Assembly (NCBI RefSeq): GCF_024722015.1
Contig: NZ_JANQBD010000016.1
Location: 124,001 to 188,000 of the forward strand
DNA length: 64,000 nucleotides
Reading direction: 5' to 3'
Origin: Paenibacillus radicis (ex Xue et al. 2023)
GTDB lineage: Bacteria; Bacillota; Bacilli; Paenibacillales; NBRC-103111
Shown here: positions 1 to 9,442 of the stretch, one piece after another
How the letters are laid out: every line of letters begins with the position of its first letter
Numbering within the stretch: position 1 is the stretch's first letter
Made by a program: the position numbers and the translations under genes
Notes under the pieces: generated by a model
Databases searched by the model: none
What the model was told of the DNA's origin: nothing
The model's input: the letters and a program-made list of their open reading frames with translations, nothing else

Positions 1-981
1 ATTAGCTTGGGTACGGATTTGGGCGCTGTTGCTCCATTCGAATCGCTGTCCGGCGAGAATGAAGAAGCAGGCAAGTTCCAAATCTCCCTATTTGGCGGCA
101 GCGACGGCTCTATAGCGAATTTAGCAGCTTCCGATTTCATGGGTGTAGACCGCGGACCTGGTAAAAGAACAGGGATTCAATCGTTTATCGACAATGATGT
201 CGTGAGCATCATGTCCATTCCTGGTGTAACCGATCCGAATGTACAGCTGTCCTTGGTGGCGCATTGTGAAAATCTTGGAAGCCGCTTCGCCATTCTCGAT
301 GTCCCGCGTGAGAAAACTAAAGTGGCCGATGTCATGACACACCGCAATATTTTCGACAGCAACTATGCGGCGATGTACAACCCTTGGCTACAAGTGTTTG
401 ATCCGTTAGACAAACGCAATATTTACATTCCGCCGTCCGGTTCAATGGCGGGTATTTATTCACGCTCCGACCAAACCCGTGGTGTTCAAAAAGCTCCTGC
501 TAACGAAGTTGTTCGCGGTGCCGTAGGCCTTGATTGCCAATACAATAAAGGTGAGCAGGATATTTTAAACCCGCAGGGCGTTAACCTGATCCGTCATTTC
601 GCCGGTCAAGGTATTCGTGTTTGGGGCGCACGTACATGCTCCTCGAACGGTCTGTGGAAATACGTCAATGTCAGAAGGTTGTTCATCTTCATCGAGGAAT
701 CGATTAAGAATGGCACCAACTGGGTTGTGTTCGAACCGAATGATGAGCAGCTATGGGCTCGTGTACAGCGTACCATTGAAGCGTTCCTTACCCGCGTATG
801 GAGAGACGGCGCTCTGATGGGCGGCAGCCCAAGCGAGGCATTCTACGTTAATATCGGCCGCAGCACGATGACGCAAGACGATATCGATAACGGTCGTTTG
901 ATATGTATTATTGGGGTTGCGCCTGTGAAACCGGCGGAATTCGTCATCTTCCGGATTACTCAGAAAACGAGAGAAGAATAG
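1..981 (+). CDS. Contractile tail sheath protein, C-terminal part (5' truncated)
   Basis: The reading frame is open from base 1, so the true start lies upstream and only the last ~326 residues are seen. The visible part is typical of the C-terminal half of phage-tail-sheath/eCIS sheath proteins (Afp2-4, Pvc2-4). It has the run VNVRRLFIFIEESI, then WVVFEPND, a tryptophan-rich stretch (LWARV, VWRDGALMGG) and a C-terminal beta strand (EFVIFRITQ) of the kind that donates to the neighbouring subunit. Sheath subunits polymerise around the tube and contract to drive it through a target envelope. It is first in a same-strand run of tube and baseplate genes, which supports the role. eCIS loci often carry several sheath paralogues; others may lie upstream. 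The TTG at base 7 is internal, not a start. Confidence 0.93.
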   Translation: MSLGTDLGAVAPFESLSGENEEAGKFQISLFGGSDGSIANLAASDFMGVDRGPGKRTGIQSFIDNDVVSIMSIPGVTDPNVQLSLVAHCENLGSRFAILDVPREKTKVADVMTHRNIFDSNYAAMYNPWLQVFDPLDKRNIYIPPSGSMAGIYSRSDQTRGVQKAPANEVVRGAVGLDCQYNKGEQDILNPQGVNLIRHFAGQGIRVWGARTCSSNGLWKYVNVRRLFIFIEESIKNGTNWVVFEPNDEQLWARVQRTIEAFLTRVWRDGALMGGSPSEAFYVNIGRSTMTQDDIDNGRLICIIGVAPVKPAEFVIFRITQKTREE

Positions 982-1044
982 GTTCTCACTAGTCGTTGAG
1001 TAAGAGACGGGCAACAATCAGAACGAAAGGGGACGCGGTAAATT

Positions 1045-1479
1045 ATGCCGGGCGAACGTAACGATCCATACAGAAATTTTAGATTTAGGGTTGAGGTAGA
1101 AGGTATTCAACAGGCTGGCTTCAGTGAGGTATCGGGCTTCGATGCATCCTTGGCTATTATTGAATATCGTGAAGGCAATGAGACAATTACACCTCGCAAG
1201 CTGCCGGGGTTGGCGAAGTATGGTAACATCACCCTGAAATGGGGCGTTACCGATTCGATGGATATGTACAACTGGATGCAGGAATCGATTGAAGGTAAAA
1301 TTGCTCGTAAAACAGTCACAATTATTGCAATAGACGAAGAAGGCGCAGATGTAGCGACATGGCAAGTTATAGAGGCGTGGCCTTCCAAGTATACGGCTCC
1401 TAATTTCAATGGTACAGGCTCTGAAGTGGCTATTGAGTTTTTGGAACTGGCGCATGAAGGCATGACCCGCACGAAGTAA
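1045..1479 (+). CDS. Inner tail tube protein 1 (T4 gp19 / Afp1 family)
   Basis: This 144-residue protein has the length and signature of the T4 gp19-like tube family: an N-terminal DPYRNFRFRVEVEGI strand, the FSEVSGFDAS segment, a central LKWGVTDSMDMYNWM motif and a C-terminal EVAIEFLELAHEG strand. Subunits stack as hexameric rings to form the tube inside the sheath. The ATG follows AAAGGGG with good spacing. It sits 63 bp after the sheath gene, the usual sheath-tube order. A stem-loop follows it before the next gene, which could let the tube be made in excess of baseplate parts (inference). Confidence 0.95.
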   Translation: MPGERNDPYRNFRFRVEVEGIQQAGFSEVSGFDASLAIIEYREGNETITPRKLPGLAKYGNITLKWGVTDSMDMYNWMQESIEGKIARKTVTIIAIDEEGADVATWQVIEAWPSKYTAPNFNGTGSEVAIEFLELAHEGMTRTK

Positions 1480-1489
1480 CAATTGCATC

Positions 1490-1545
1490 GGGGAAACAAG
1501 AGAAGGAATGAGGCGGTTGACGCTCTTCTTGTCTCTTGTTTTCCT
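1490..1545 (+). other. Intergenic stem-loop after tube gene
   Basis: GGGAAACAAGAGA (about 1491-1503) pairs with TCTCTTGTTTTCC (about 1532-1544), with a 28-nt loop. There is no long T-run after the stem, so it is either a leaky attenuator or an mRNA-stabilising hairpin rather than a clear terminator. Its place between the highly expressed tube gene and the chaperone-like gene suggests a role in setting relative expression. Transcription data would be needed to decide. Confidence 0.5.
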
Positions 1546-1573
1546 GCTTATGCGATAATTAGGAGGATATTTT

Positions 1574-1951
1574 ATGGCTTTCAAAACAGAATACGAATTC
1601 GAGCTTCCAAGAGGATATGTGGATGATAGTGGTACATTGCATAAGAGAGGCGTAATGCGTTTGGCAACGGCAGCTGATGAAATTTTGCCGATGCGTGACC
1701 AACGTGTACAGCAGAACCCGGGTTATTTAACCATTATTTTATTGACTCGCGTTATTACGAAGCTGGGAGACCTGCGTGCTATTGATACCAGAGTTATCGA
1801 AAAAATGTTTACGGCTGATCTGGCCTTCATGCAAAATTTTTATCGCGAAATCAATGAAATGGAAGTGCCGAAGGTTCACACATCTTGCCCTAAATGCGAG
1901 CATGAATTCGATGTGGATGTGTCTTTTATCGCCGGGATGGAGGAGGCGTAG
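1574..1951 (+). CDS. eCIS tail-assembly chaperone-like protein with C-terminal Cys-x2-Cys
   Basis: A 125-residue protein with a conserved N-terminal GYVDDSGTLHKRGVMRLATAADEI segment and a near C-terminal SCPKCEHEF motif. Proteins of this shape sit just after the tube gene in many eCIS and prophage-tail clusters and resemble tail assembly proteins. In tailed phages the tail assembly chaperone occupies this position. Only one C-x2-C pair is present, so any zinc site would need a second pair from another chain or be incomplete. The start ATG has a strong AGGAGG site 8 bp upstream. Its 3' end overlaps the open -1 frame of the DUF6760-like gene, and GGAGGAGG lies just before its stop codon. Function is by context; family assignment is moderate. 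Confidence 0.7.
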   Translation: MAFKTEYEFELPRGYVDDSGTLHKRGVMRLATAADEILPMRDQRVQQNPGYLTIILLTRVITKLGDLRAIDTRVIEKMFTADLAFMQNFYREINEMEVPKVHTSCPKCEHEFDVDVSFIAGMEEA

Positions 1952-2145
1952 CAGGTTATCCCATTGATAAGATTTACGAGGAGGCCGGGTTCATCGCTTA
2001 TTATTTTCACTGGCCTCACGATGAAATCATGTTGATGGAACATCGGGAGCGCCGGAAGTGGTGTGAGGAAATCTCACGGATTAACCGCAGTATGAATGAA
2101 GATAAGCCCAGAGATAATCCGTTTGACGTATTTAATAAGAGGTGA
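1948..2145 (+). CDS. DUF6760-like small eCIS protein; no canonical start codon in frame
   Basis: The frame encodes about 62 residues beginning YPIDKIYEEAGFIAYYFHWP, followed by EHRERRKWCEEI, and matches the conserved DUF6760 pattern of small proteins found beside tail genes. This frame is open from 1906 to 2145, yet contains no ATG, GTG or TTG before 2029, and starting at 2029 would remove the conserved N-terminus. The possibilities are a rare non-AUG start (ATT at 1906 or 1963) or -1 frameshifting from the preceding gene, whose stop is at 1949-1951 and which ends over a GGAGGAGG stretch (1939-1946). The coordinate given as start is therefore nominal. The stop TGA overlaps the Shine-Dalgarno region of tube 2, so translation is probably coupled. 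Confidence 0.72.
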   Translation, partial: VAGYPIDKIYEEAGFIAYYFHWPHDEIMLMEHRERRKWCEEISRINRSMNEDKPRDNPFDVFNKR

Positions 2146-2153
2146 GCAAGCAG

Positions 2154-2600
2154 ATGAGTATACCGTCTAAAAAATACGCAGTCAGTCCGGCATTCCGCTT
2201 TATAGTAGAATTGGATGGCTTGCTTGTCGGTGGCTTCTCGGAGGTAACGGGGCTGCAAGTGGAAACAGAAGTGATGCCGTATAATGAAGGCGGCGTGAAC
2301 GACTATGTTCATTATCTGCCGAAGCAAACCAAGTATCAGCGCATTGTTCTGAAGCGGGGAATCACCCAGGCTAGTGAACTGTGGGATTGGTACGAGGGCG
2401 TTATTAGCGGGAAGATCAAGCGAAAAAGCGGGTCGATTATTTTAAACAACCCTGCGGGCAAAGAAATTTGCCGATGGAATTTTTTCGAGTCGTACCCGGT
2501 GAAATGGATCGGCCCAGAGATGAATGCCTCCAGCACGGGCGTTGCTATAGAAGCTATCGAAATCGTACATAAAGGCTTGAAGACAATCTTCAAAAAATAA
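2154..2600 (+). CDS. Inner tail tube protein 2 (T4 gp19 / Afp5 family)
   Basis: A 148-residue second tube-family protein: FRFIVELDGLLVGGFSEVTG at the N-terminus, VLKRGITQASELWDWYEG in the middle, and GVAIEAIEIVHKGL at the end mirror tube 1. In Afp/PVC particles a second, diverged tube protein forms the first ring(s) between the baseplate hub and the main tube; the position just before the LysM baseplate gene fits this. ATG at 2154 is preferred over GTG at 2142 because AGAGGTGAG lies at the right distance from it. The start region overlaps the end of the DUF6760-like frame. Confidence 0.93.
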   Translation: MSIPSKKYAVSPAFRFIVELDGLLVGGFSEVTGLQVETEVMPYNEGGVNDYVHYLPKQTKYQRIVLKRGITQASELWDWYEGVISGKIKRKSGSIILNNPAGKEICRWNFFESYPVKWIGPEMNASSTGVAIEAIEIVHKGLKTIFKK

Positions 2601-2617
2601 TCGGCAGGGGGACTAGC

Positions 2618-5600
2618 ATGAAATTACGACAAAAGCATATCCCCCATACGGTTAAGCAGAACATGAACCATACAGCGCTGCACAACAGGCAGTTTGCGGA
2701 TGGTATTATGGGTAAGTACGGTTTTCGGCGCCATGATTATTTAGGCCGGATTTCATTGATCTTTCGTGAGCTTGATGCACTGTCGGGAGAAGATCAGACC
2801 AATAAGGATGCTGAATGGCGGCAAAGGGTAGCCCAGCTGCAAACTCAGCTTGATCAGCTGCGTCGTGTAAGTACGAAGCATACGGTAACGCATAGTGAAA
2901 CCATATACCGTTTGGAGAAATGGATTCAGCAGTACGGTGGAGCTGTGGCAGGGCGGAAAAGCTCGGATCGCAATACCCGGATTGAAGCTGCCGGTATAAC
3001 AGCAGGTGGACTTGGCTCTTTACAATCCTCATCTCATGTTCAGCTTAGAACAGACGATTCAAGGGCTGCAGCATCAGCGAACAGAATAAACCCACAATTG
3101 GTGCTGAAGGTTGAGCAGAGCTTGGGGAAAAGCAATCCTGGCCAAGGAACGCAGCAAGGGGTAGCGAAGGACCATGTACAAACGTGGGAACCTTTGCAGG
3201 GGCAAGTACAGGAGCGGAAGCAAGGGCAAAGGCAAGGGCGAGGGCAGAAGCAAGAGCTAGTGCATAGGCAGGAGCAGAAGCAAGGACAAGAGCAGAAGCT
3301 AGTGCAGAAGCAAGAGCAGAGGCAAAGGCAAGAGCAAGAGCTAGTGCAGAAGCAAGAGCTAGTGCATAGGCAGGAGCAGAAGCAAGGACAAGAGCAGAAG
3401 CTAGTGCAGAAGCAAGAGCAGGAGCAGAGGCAAAAGCAAGAGCAGAGGCAAAGGCAAGAGCAAGAGCTAGTGCAGAAGCAAGAGCAAAGGCAGGAGCAGA
3501 AGCGAGGGCAAAAGCAAGAGCAAAGGCAAGAGCAAGGGCAGAAGCAAGAGCTAGTGCAAGAGCAGAAGCAAGAGCAGGAGCTAGTGCAGAAGCAAGGGCA
3601 AGAGCAAGGGCAAAAGCAAGAGCAAGAGCTAGTGCAGAAGCAAGGGCAAGAGCAGGAGCTAGTGCAGAAGCAAGAGCAAAGGCAAGAGCAGAAGCAAGGG
3701 CCAAAGCAAGAGCAAAGGCAGAAGCAAGGGCCAAAGCAAGAGCAAAGGCAGAAGCAAGGGCAAAAGCAAGAGCAAAGGCAAGAGCAAGAGCAAGAGCTAG
3801 TGCAGAAGCAAGAGCTAGTGCAAGAGCAGGAGCAAGAGCAGGAGCAAGAGCAGAAGCAAGAGCAGAAGCAAGAAGAAGAGCGGAAGCAAGGGCAAAAGCA
3901 GGAGCAAGAGCAAGAGCAGAAGCTAAAGCAAGAGCAAGAGCAAGAGCAAGAGCAAGAGCAGAAGCAAGAGCAAGAGCAGAAGCTAAAGCAAGAGCAAGAG
4001 CAAGAGCAAGAGCAAGAGCAAGAGCAAGAGCAAGAGCAGAAGCTAAAGCAAGAGCAAGAGCAAGAGCAAGGGCAAGAGCCAGGGCAAGAGCAAGAGCAGG
4101 AGCAAGAACAAGAGCTAGAGCAAGTTGAAATGATGCAAGAAGAGCCGTTCTCTGGGCTAAGCAATGCAGGAGCAAAGGGTTTACTGCGGTGGGCTTCTAA
4201 TAAGCATCACACTAACCGTATGTTGCTAACATTCCGACGTAATGGACCAATAGTTCAAGGATTGGCCGAGGAAGAATCACTACCGAAGCGAGTCAGGAAT
4301 GGAAGTATTAAGGTTACGAAACAAACCGAACAAGCTGATACAATGTCACAGGGTCGGGTTTACTGGAAGCAAAGTGAACCATCTAGAGTGAAGAGCGGCA
4401 TGTCCAAACTAAGCTGGCATAGTGATCAGATATGGAATGATGGTTCAAAGAAAGCGGATCATCTTAGGATACCTAGGCTTCAAATGTTAGATTTCGCTGA
4501 CAATCACGGAATAGCAGAACGACAGGAAGCCAGAGGAAGCACTTTGTTTCCACGATCTTCACAGAGTTTGATTGTTCAGCGCCAGTTTGCTCATCTTTTG
4601 CCTTTTAGTAGGGGCGCATCGTTACACACCGAAGTCATGCAGCTGCAGGCCAAACGGGCTGAAGCCATCAACGAACAACTGAACAATCGAATAAGCGAGC
4701 AAGGCATCAACGGGATGAAAAGCAATGAACAAGCAATTGCAGTACCTGAGAGACGTCAAATAGACTGGGATAAGCCAGTTATTGAGCAAGTACCTTTGAA
4801 ACATGAGCATAATGCAGGCGCGACGAAAATAAACCGGCAGCCAGATCAGAAGCAACATACATCGGAAGACGATGACCTGCTTGGAGTGCGGCAAACACCG
4901 GTGTCGTCGAGCCGGCTTGAATATAATCTGCAATGGATTAAACGTTTATCGGAGATGTATAAAAGTATTACCAATGTGCCTTCACAGAAGCTTACGTTCG
5001 AAATCAAGTCGGAAAGTGGGGAGGTTCTGCAAGGAAAGTTTCCCGAGAGCAGGCTTGGCCGCTTGCTGATGCAAAAAAAGCTGAAGGGCGGGCTTGCTTC
5101 ACGAGTTCATTTTCATAACAGCATTCAGTCCAAGCAAGCAATGGAGAATAGAGACCTTCGTACCTCTAGGACTTACCGGGAGCTGTTGCTTGAACGTAAA
5201 GAATTAGTGCGGGAGGAACAGCCTGGAGCTTATATTCAAAGAAGTATATTACCTGGCACGGATTTAAGAAATGATCGACATGGTGCTGATTCTTCTTTAT
5301 TTAGAGCAGTTCCAAAAAGCAGTATGGCCGTTGAAAATAATACCATAGGACAACCAAACAGGACGAATGGAATTAGACGTTATGCTTTGAAGCAGAGTAG
5401 TTCAATGGTGCGTCCTATAGCTCCACTTGATTCAACAGGAACGAAGCTTACGCAAAGAAGCAGTGAGCATCGCCAAGGGACAGGAACTCTTAACCTGCTT
5501 GCGGCTCAAGGGATGATTGCGGGAGCTTCCCCTCTGGCATTAATGCTGCTTAGGACATGGCAGCAGCAGCACACGGCGGAGCGAGCGAGGGCACCGCTGA

Positions 5601-8600
5601 GTCAGAAGAAGCGGCAAGATGAACACAGTGATTCACCGACAAGCATTAGGAAGCTTGGGCTGACGGAGCCGAACGCAGCCGTAAGAAAGACTACAGGCGC
5701 TGAAGAAGCAGCGTTTGGGAGCAGCTCTCACATGGTGGGAGGCAGAGCGGGCGCAGAACAACGCGTGTCTGTGAGGCGGCGTGCGTCCGCAGAGCGGTTG
5801 CTTTCCTCCAATGCGGAGGTTTTCCCGGCTCAAGCAGTTCAAACGCTACAGAGGCAAGCAGCCCAGGAAGGTGCGTACAAATGGTGGCGACTTCCGGTGG
5901 GGCAGCGGGCGTTGGAGCGCTCACGTTTTGCTACGGAACGGGTCTTATCCAGCGCAGCACCGAGGCGGGCTGACCATAGCCACGGTCATTTTGTTCTAAC
6001 TTCCCAGAGCAGCTCAATGGTGCAGCGACGGAGTGAGCGGATTCCATTTGCAATTGCTGGGAGAGGCATGAGGTCGAAGGAAACATCGCTGCGGGATAAT
6101 TCGAAGGGTTTCGTGCTTCTTCCCAATGCAGAGGAGAAAACTCCGAGCAGTCGGCAGCTGTTGGGCTCCCTTGCTCAGCGGGGGGATACAGAGCAGCAGT
6201 TTATAGGAACCAGCTTCCCGGACAGAGCGTTGCTTGATCTCAATATGGCCGACGCTAAGCAGTTGGTTAGGGGGACGGCCGCAACCGAAAGGCGAACACT
6301 TAGGAAAGGACACCTGCCGTCACAACAGGAAGCTCTTCTGCCCCAAACAGAAGGTCATTTTCTTACAGCAAGCAGCGCAGCCGAGGGTAGAGCTCAAAAA
6401 ACAGCGGCATCTCAATTGCAGCGAGCTACAGCGGTATTACAGCGATCTTTGGTGGAGCAAGCACCCGTTCTTATGAGAAGTGCTTTTCGGGCGGGTTCTG
6501 CTGTGTCTGGCATTAAACAAGCTGACAAGGAGGCAGGGTTCCCTCTTGGACGAGTTGGCATTGTAAAGAGACAGGAAAGACCAACTAATGGGGTGGCTGA
6601 TCGACTTCATACGGCTGGAATGGGAGCAAAAGCAGGAGCTTCCTCTACTGTTTCGGTAAACAAACCAATTAAAGGATTGAATGAAAACCATCTATCCAAA
6701 TCAACGAGGATGATGGACATTCAGAGGAGGCAGCTCCAAAGCTCGAATCATTCAAAACAAGCTTATCTGAAGGCTTCTGAGCCCTCTTATTTAAAGTTAT
6801 TGTCAGGCAGGCAAGAAGCCGGTGATTCAAAAAACACAGGCAGCAGAAACCGGCTTAGAGCCGAGCAGCCAAACGATAGATCGATAGCCTCAGGAATACT
6901 TGCTAGCGGGCCGACTGCCAGTATTGTAAACAGGGCAGGATCATTCCGAGGGACTGAAGCAATTAATAGTGCAAATGCAGCGATAGTATCTATTTTTAGA
7001 TCAGCAGAGCCTGCCTCTAAAAATGGGCCATCGGGTAAGGCAGATGTTTCCTCTAAAGCTGTACATTTAATAGATACTGCTAAGGGAGAAGCCGTACCGG
7101 CAAATGTTCAAGCTCGCATACCCAGTGGGATCGCTGCTGGATTACCAGTGGATGGATGGATTGCAAGGCAGCAGACAGAAAGCTCTTCGACCAAGAGCCC
7201 GAGCAGTCGTATCGTGAGGCGCAGCCTGGCGGAAGATTTGGCAAAGCCCAGGATTCAGAGCAACAAAGTGAATGCTGTTCAAATTCCAGGAGCATCGACA
7301 GCATCCTTATCAAAGCGAATGATTCATGGATTGAAGCAGCCATTAAGTGAACAGCCTGCAACTGTGCAACAGATTGCAAGGACCGTTGCTTCACTCCCCG
7401 TAGTGCTGCAGAATCAACGGCAGTTTGAGAAACAACGTGTAGCTGCGCAGCCAAAGACACAAAGGACCGGTGCACATCTTACAGATGTACAAAAGAAGCA
7501 GCAGTCTGACACCCAACGTACGGTTACACATCAGGAGCTAGCTGATATAGGTAAAGTATCGACAATAGGTGCAAAGAGAGCTTTAAATCGTCGCAAAGAG
7601 AGCCCATTAAATGAAGGTAATGACTTTGCACTTATGCGGGTTGAACAACAAGCTCATGCCAAAAGCTTGCTGCAGCGCAATGTAGAACCTTTAGCATCAA
7701 GCTTAACATCCTCGACGTTGGTTCCAATGGCAACAAGCAGCAGCAGTTCTTCAACGATATTGCAGCATAAGCCTATGATAGAAAAAGCTGCTGAGTTGAG
7801 GGACACACTTGTTGGAAATGGACAAGCTCCTTCTCGGATTCCGGTTCAATGGCAACCGGAGCAGCGGACCGCTGAAGAAATCACGGATAGGGTACGAAGT
7901 CGGACGGCTCATGCGACGCGTAGGGTCAACAGGCAGCAGCCTGAGGCATCCAGCGGCCCAGCAGCATCCACGGCTGCTGTGAGTCGCCGAGCGGCTGCAT
8001 CCGCTGCTCCGCTGCGCGCGCGGAACGCCCTTGGGGCGCCGCAGCAGCACATAACGGCGAGCCTCATCGGCTCGCCAAGCCAAGCAGTCGCGCCCCGCAC
8101 GGCGGGTCGCGCAACCGACGGCGCAGCGCTCGAACGAGCTGCTGGCCGCCTTACCGCGACGCGCAGCGCATCGTCGCGGCAGCAAGCCCCCGGGCCACTT
8201 GCGCCGGGGCAGGCACAGCCTACCCGAGCCACGCTAATGCCCGGTCGCGGCTTGCTCCAACGGCAGGCCGCTCAGGCGGCTCGCCTGCCGTTAGTGCCTG
8301 CGGCTGTCACCGGCGGCAGAAGCATGCCGGTGGCTAGTGCCAATCCGGTCATCATGACGAAGCCGATGACCGCAGCCGTTGCAGGTGCAGAGTCATTGTC
8401 GCATCTGCAGCAGCAGCCCTTGAATATGCTGCAAGGGCAGGGGCCACCTCCAACGCTCGATTACAGGCAGCCTGAAGGCCGAGATAGTCAGGAGGATGCT
8501 GCGGAGTCACCGAGCATGGATGTGCTAAGACCTCAAAAGTCAGCGGAACCAGCCGAAGAGCAGCTAATGATGGAACAACCGGTCAATCAGGGAGAGCTGA

Positions 8601-8725
8601 GCAAAGAACAGATCAAAGAACTGATCAAACAAATTCCGCAGCTCGACGTGAATAAGATCGCGGATAAGGTGGCTCGGGAGCTGGAACGGCGAATGCGGTT
8701 CGAGCGTCAAAAACGCGGCATGTAA
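2618..8725 (+). CDS. Giant low-complexity eCIS protein (Gln/Glu repeat, disordered, conserved C-terminal helix)
   Basis: 2035 residues in one uninterrupted frame starting at ATG 2618 after GCAGGGGG. Residues ~1-190 contain a helical region with [13 protein letters not shown] and a conserved-looking heptad stretch. Residues ~190-505 are an almost pure Gln/Glu/Lys repeat. Residues ~510-1980 are Arg/Ser/Ala/Gln-rich and look disordered, with a GC-rich Ala/Arg patch encoded at about 7900-8340. The last ~45 residues ([22 protein letters not shown] then [14 protein letters not shown]) form a charged helix resembling the C-terminal tail of small baseplate-linked eCIS proteins. It lies between tube 2 and the LysM gene, the place of afp6/pvc6, but is over thirty times longer than those. 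A tape-measure role is possible but unproven. No signal peptide or membrane segment is seen. Confidence 0.85.
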   Translation: MKLRQKHIPHTVKQNMNHTALHNRQFADGIMGKYGFRRHDYLGRISLIFRELDALSGEDQTNKDAEWRQRVAQLQTQLDQLRRVSTKHTVTHSETIYRLEKWIQQYGGAVAGRKSSDRNTRIEAAGITAGGLGSLQSSSHVQLRTDDSRAAASANRINPQLVLKVEQSLGKSNPGQGTQQGVAKDHVQTWEPLQGQVQERKQGQRQGRGQKQELVHRQEQKQGQEQKLVQKQEQRQRQEQELVQKQELVHRQEQKQGQEQKLVQKQEQEQRQKQEQRQRQEQELVQKQEQRQEQKRGQKQEQRQEQGQKQELVQEQKQEQELVQKQGQEQGQKQEQELVQKQGQEQELVQKQEQRQEQKQGPKQEQRQKQGPKQEQRQKQGQKQEQRQEQEQELVQKQELVQEQEQEQEQEQKQEQKQEEERKQGQKQEQEQEQKLKQEQEQEQEQEQKQEQEQKLKQEQEQEQEQEQEQEQEQKLKQEQEQEQGQEPGQEQEQEQEQELEQVEMMQEEPFSGLSNAGAKGLLRWASNKHHTNRMLLTFRRNGPIVQGLAEEESLPKRVRNGSIKVTKQTEQADTMSQGRVYWKQSEPSRVKSGMSKLSWHSDQIWNDGSKKADHLRIPRLQMLDFADNHGIAERQEARGSTLFPRSSQSLIVQRQFAHLLPFSRGASLHTEVMQLQAKRAEAINEQLNNRISEQGINGMKSNEQAIAVPERRQIDWDKPVIEQVPLKHEHNAGATKINRQPDQKQHTSEDDDLLGVRQTPVSSSRLEYNLQWIKRLSEMYKSITNVPSQKLTFEIKSESGEVLQGKFPESRLGRLLMQKKLKGGLASRVHFHNSIQSKQAMENRDLRTSRTYRELLLERKELVREEQPGAYIQRSILPGTDLRNDRHGADSSLFRAVPKSSMAVENNTIGQPNRTNGIRRYALKQSSSMVRPIAPLDSTGTKLTQRSSEHRQGTGTLNLLAAQGMIAGASPLALMLLRTWQQQHTAERARAPLSQKKRQDEHSDSPTSIRKLGLTEPNAAVRKTTGAEEAAFGSSSHMVGGRAGAEQRVSVRRRASAERLLSSNAEVFPAQAVQTLQRQAAQEGAYKWWRLPVGQRALERSRFATERVLSSAAPRRADHSHGHFVLTSQSSSMVQRRSERIPFAIAGRGMRSKETSLRDNSKGFVLLPNAEEKTPSSRQLLGSLAQRGDTEQQFIGTSFPDRALLDLNMADAKQLVRGTAATERRTLRKGHLPSQQEALLPQTEGHFLTASSAAEGRAQKTAASQLQRATAVLQRSLVEQAPVLMRSAFRAGSAVSGIKQADKEAGFPLGRVGIVKRQERPTNGVADRLHTAGMGAKAGASSTVSVNKPIKGLNENHLSKSTRMMDIQRRQLQSSNHSKQAYLKASEPSYLKLLSGRQEAGDSKNTGSRNRLRAEQPNDRSIASGILASGPTASIVNRAGSFRGTEAINSANAAIVSIFRSAEPASKNGPSGKADVSSKAVHLIDTAKGEAVPANVQARIPSGIAAGLPVDGWIARQQTESSSTKSPSSRIVRRSLAEDLAKPRIQSNKVNAVQIPGASTASLSKRMIHGLKQPLSEQPATVQQIARTVASLPVVLQNQRQFEKQRVAAQPKTQRTGAHLTDVQKKQQSDTQRTVTHQELADIGKVSTIGAKRALNRRKESPLNEGNDFALMRVEQQAHAKSLLQRNVEPLASSLTSSTLVPMATSSSSSSTILQHKPMIEKAAELRDTLVGNGQAPSRIPVQWQPEQRTAEEITDRVRSRTAHATRRVNRQQPEASSGPAASTAAVSRRAAASAAPLRARNALGAPQQHITASLIGSPSQAVAPRTAGRATDGAALERAAGRLTATRSASSRQQAPGPLAPGQAQPTRATLMPGRGLLQRQAAQAARLPLVPAAVTGGRSMPVASANPVIMTKPMTAAVAGAESLSHLQQQPLNMLQGQGPPPTLDYRQPEGRDSQEDAAESPSMDVLRPQKSAEPAEEQLMMEQPVNQGELSKEQIKELIKQIPQLDVNKIADKVARELERRMRFERQKRGM
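3200..4125 (+). repeat. Tandem CAAGAG/CAGAAG-type short repeat inside the giant gene
   Basis: About 0.9 kb of near-tandem 6- and 12-base units (CAAGAG, CAGAAG, CAAGGG, with interspersed GAGCTAGTGCAGAAG) encodes Gln-Glu/Gln-Lys runs. Such a slippage-prone array should vary in length between strains. The opposite strand is open in two other frames (Cys/Ser-rich and Ala/Leu-rich), which are by-products of the repeat. Confidence 0.9.
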
Positions 8726-8811
8726 TGGACTGATTGTTATCCAGTAGGAGCCCGTTCTTAAGAAGTAATGGCAGTTCAGCATTATATAATGGATAGAGAG
8801 GTGGACCGCCG

Positions 8812-9438
8812 ATGGCGCTTAAAAAAGCACAGATCATTGTTGATAAAGGAAACAGCAAGGAAACGATTTCGGTGCTATTTAATCCTAATGAATACTCACT
8901 AGATACGAGCAATAGCTACTCATGGGATAGCGTTCCGGGCCTTTCGATGCCGATCGGACAATTTGTCAGCGGCGGTACGACCTCTTTGACGATGGATATA
9001 TTTTTCGATACTTATGAAAAAGGTACGGACGTAAGGGCATATACCAAGAAAATTTCCGGTTTGCTGGATGTAGAAAAGGATCTTCACGCTCCGCCTGTGT
9101 GCCGATTTGTTTGGGGTTCTCTTGATTTTAAAGGCGTTGTAGAAAAAGTGAACCAGCGGTTTACGATGTTTCTCGACTCCGGGATTCCGGTTCGTGCGAC
9201 ATTAAAGGTTACATTCCGGTCATGGCAAAGTAAAAAGGAACAGCTCCAGAATATTCCACGTCAATCTGCCGATCGTACCAAGCAGAAATTGCTGAAGCAA
9301 GGAGAGCAGCTGTGGATGGTTGCCGCCCATGAATACGAGAACCCGGGTCTATGGCGTGAGATTGCTAATGCCAATGGCATAGATAACCCGCTCAAATTGC
9401 AGTCGGGACGCAGAATAACCGTACCAAGGCTGGAGTGA
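8812..9438 (+). CDS. eCIS baseplate/tube-cap protein with C-terminal LysM (Afp7/Pvc7-like)
   Basis: 208 residues. The N-terminal part (FNPNEYSLDTSNSYSWDSVPG, then MDIFFDTYEKGTDVR and VCRFVWGSLDFKGVVEKV) is the CIS tube/gp53-like domain found next to the tube-baseplate junction. Residues ~155-208 form a LysM fold (GEQLWMVAAHEYENPGLWREIANANGI, then GRRITVP). In solved eCIS particles this protein bridges the last tube ring and hub. The ATG follows GAGAGGTGG. The next gene begins 4 bp downstream, so the genes are probably translated together. Confidence 0.93.
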   Translation: MALKKAQIIVDKGNSKETISVLFNPNEYSLDTSNSYSWDSVPGLSMPIGQFVSGGTTSLTMDIFFDTYEKGTDVRAYTKKISGLLDVEKDLHAPPVCRFVWGSLDFKGVVEKVNQRFTMFLDSGIPVRATLKVTFRSWQSKKEQLQNIPRQSADRTKQKLLKQGEQLWMVAAHEYENPGLWREIANANGIDNPLKLQSGRRITVPRLE

Positions 9439-9442
9439 TCCT

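Noticed and set aside
3040-4175. Long minus-strand open frames, Cys/Ser-rich and Ala/Leu-rich
   Set aside because: They mirror the short tandem repeat of the sense gene and have no ribosome site or known family; by-products of the repeat.
7751-8232. Minus-strand open frames over the GC-rich patch
   Set aside because: High GC suppresses stop codons; composition is Arg/Ala/Ser noise and the sense frame is clearly coding.
2618-8725. Calling the giant protein a tape measure
   Set aside because: Its repeats are Gln/Glu and disordered, not the helical hydrophobic pattern of tape measures, so only a hypothesis can be stated.
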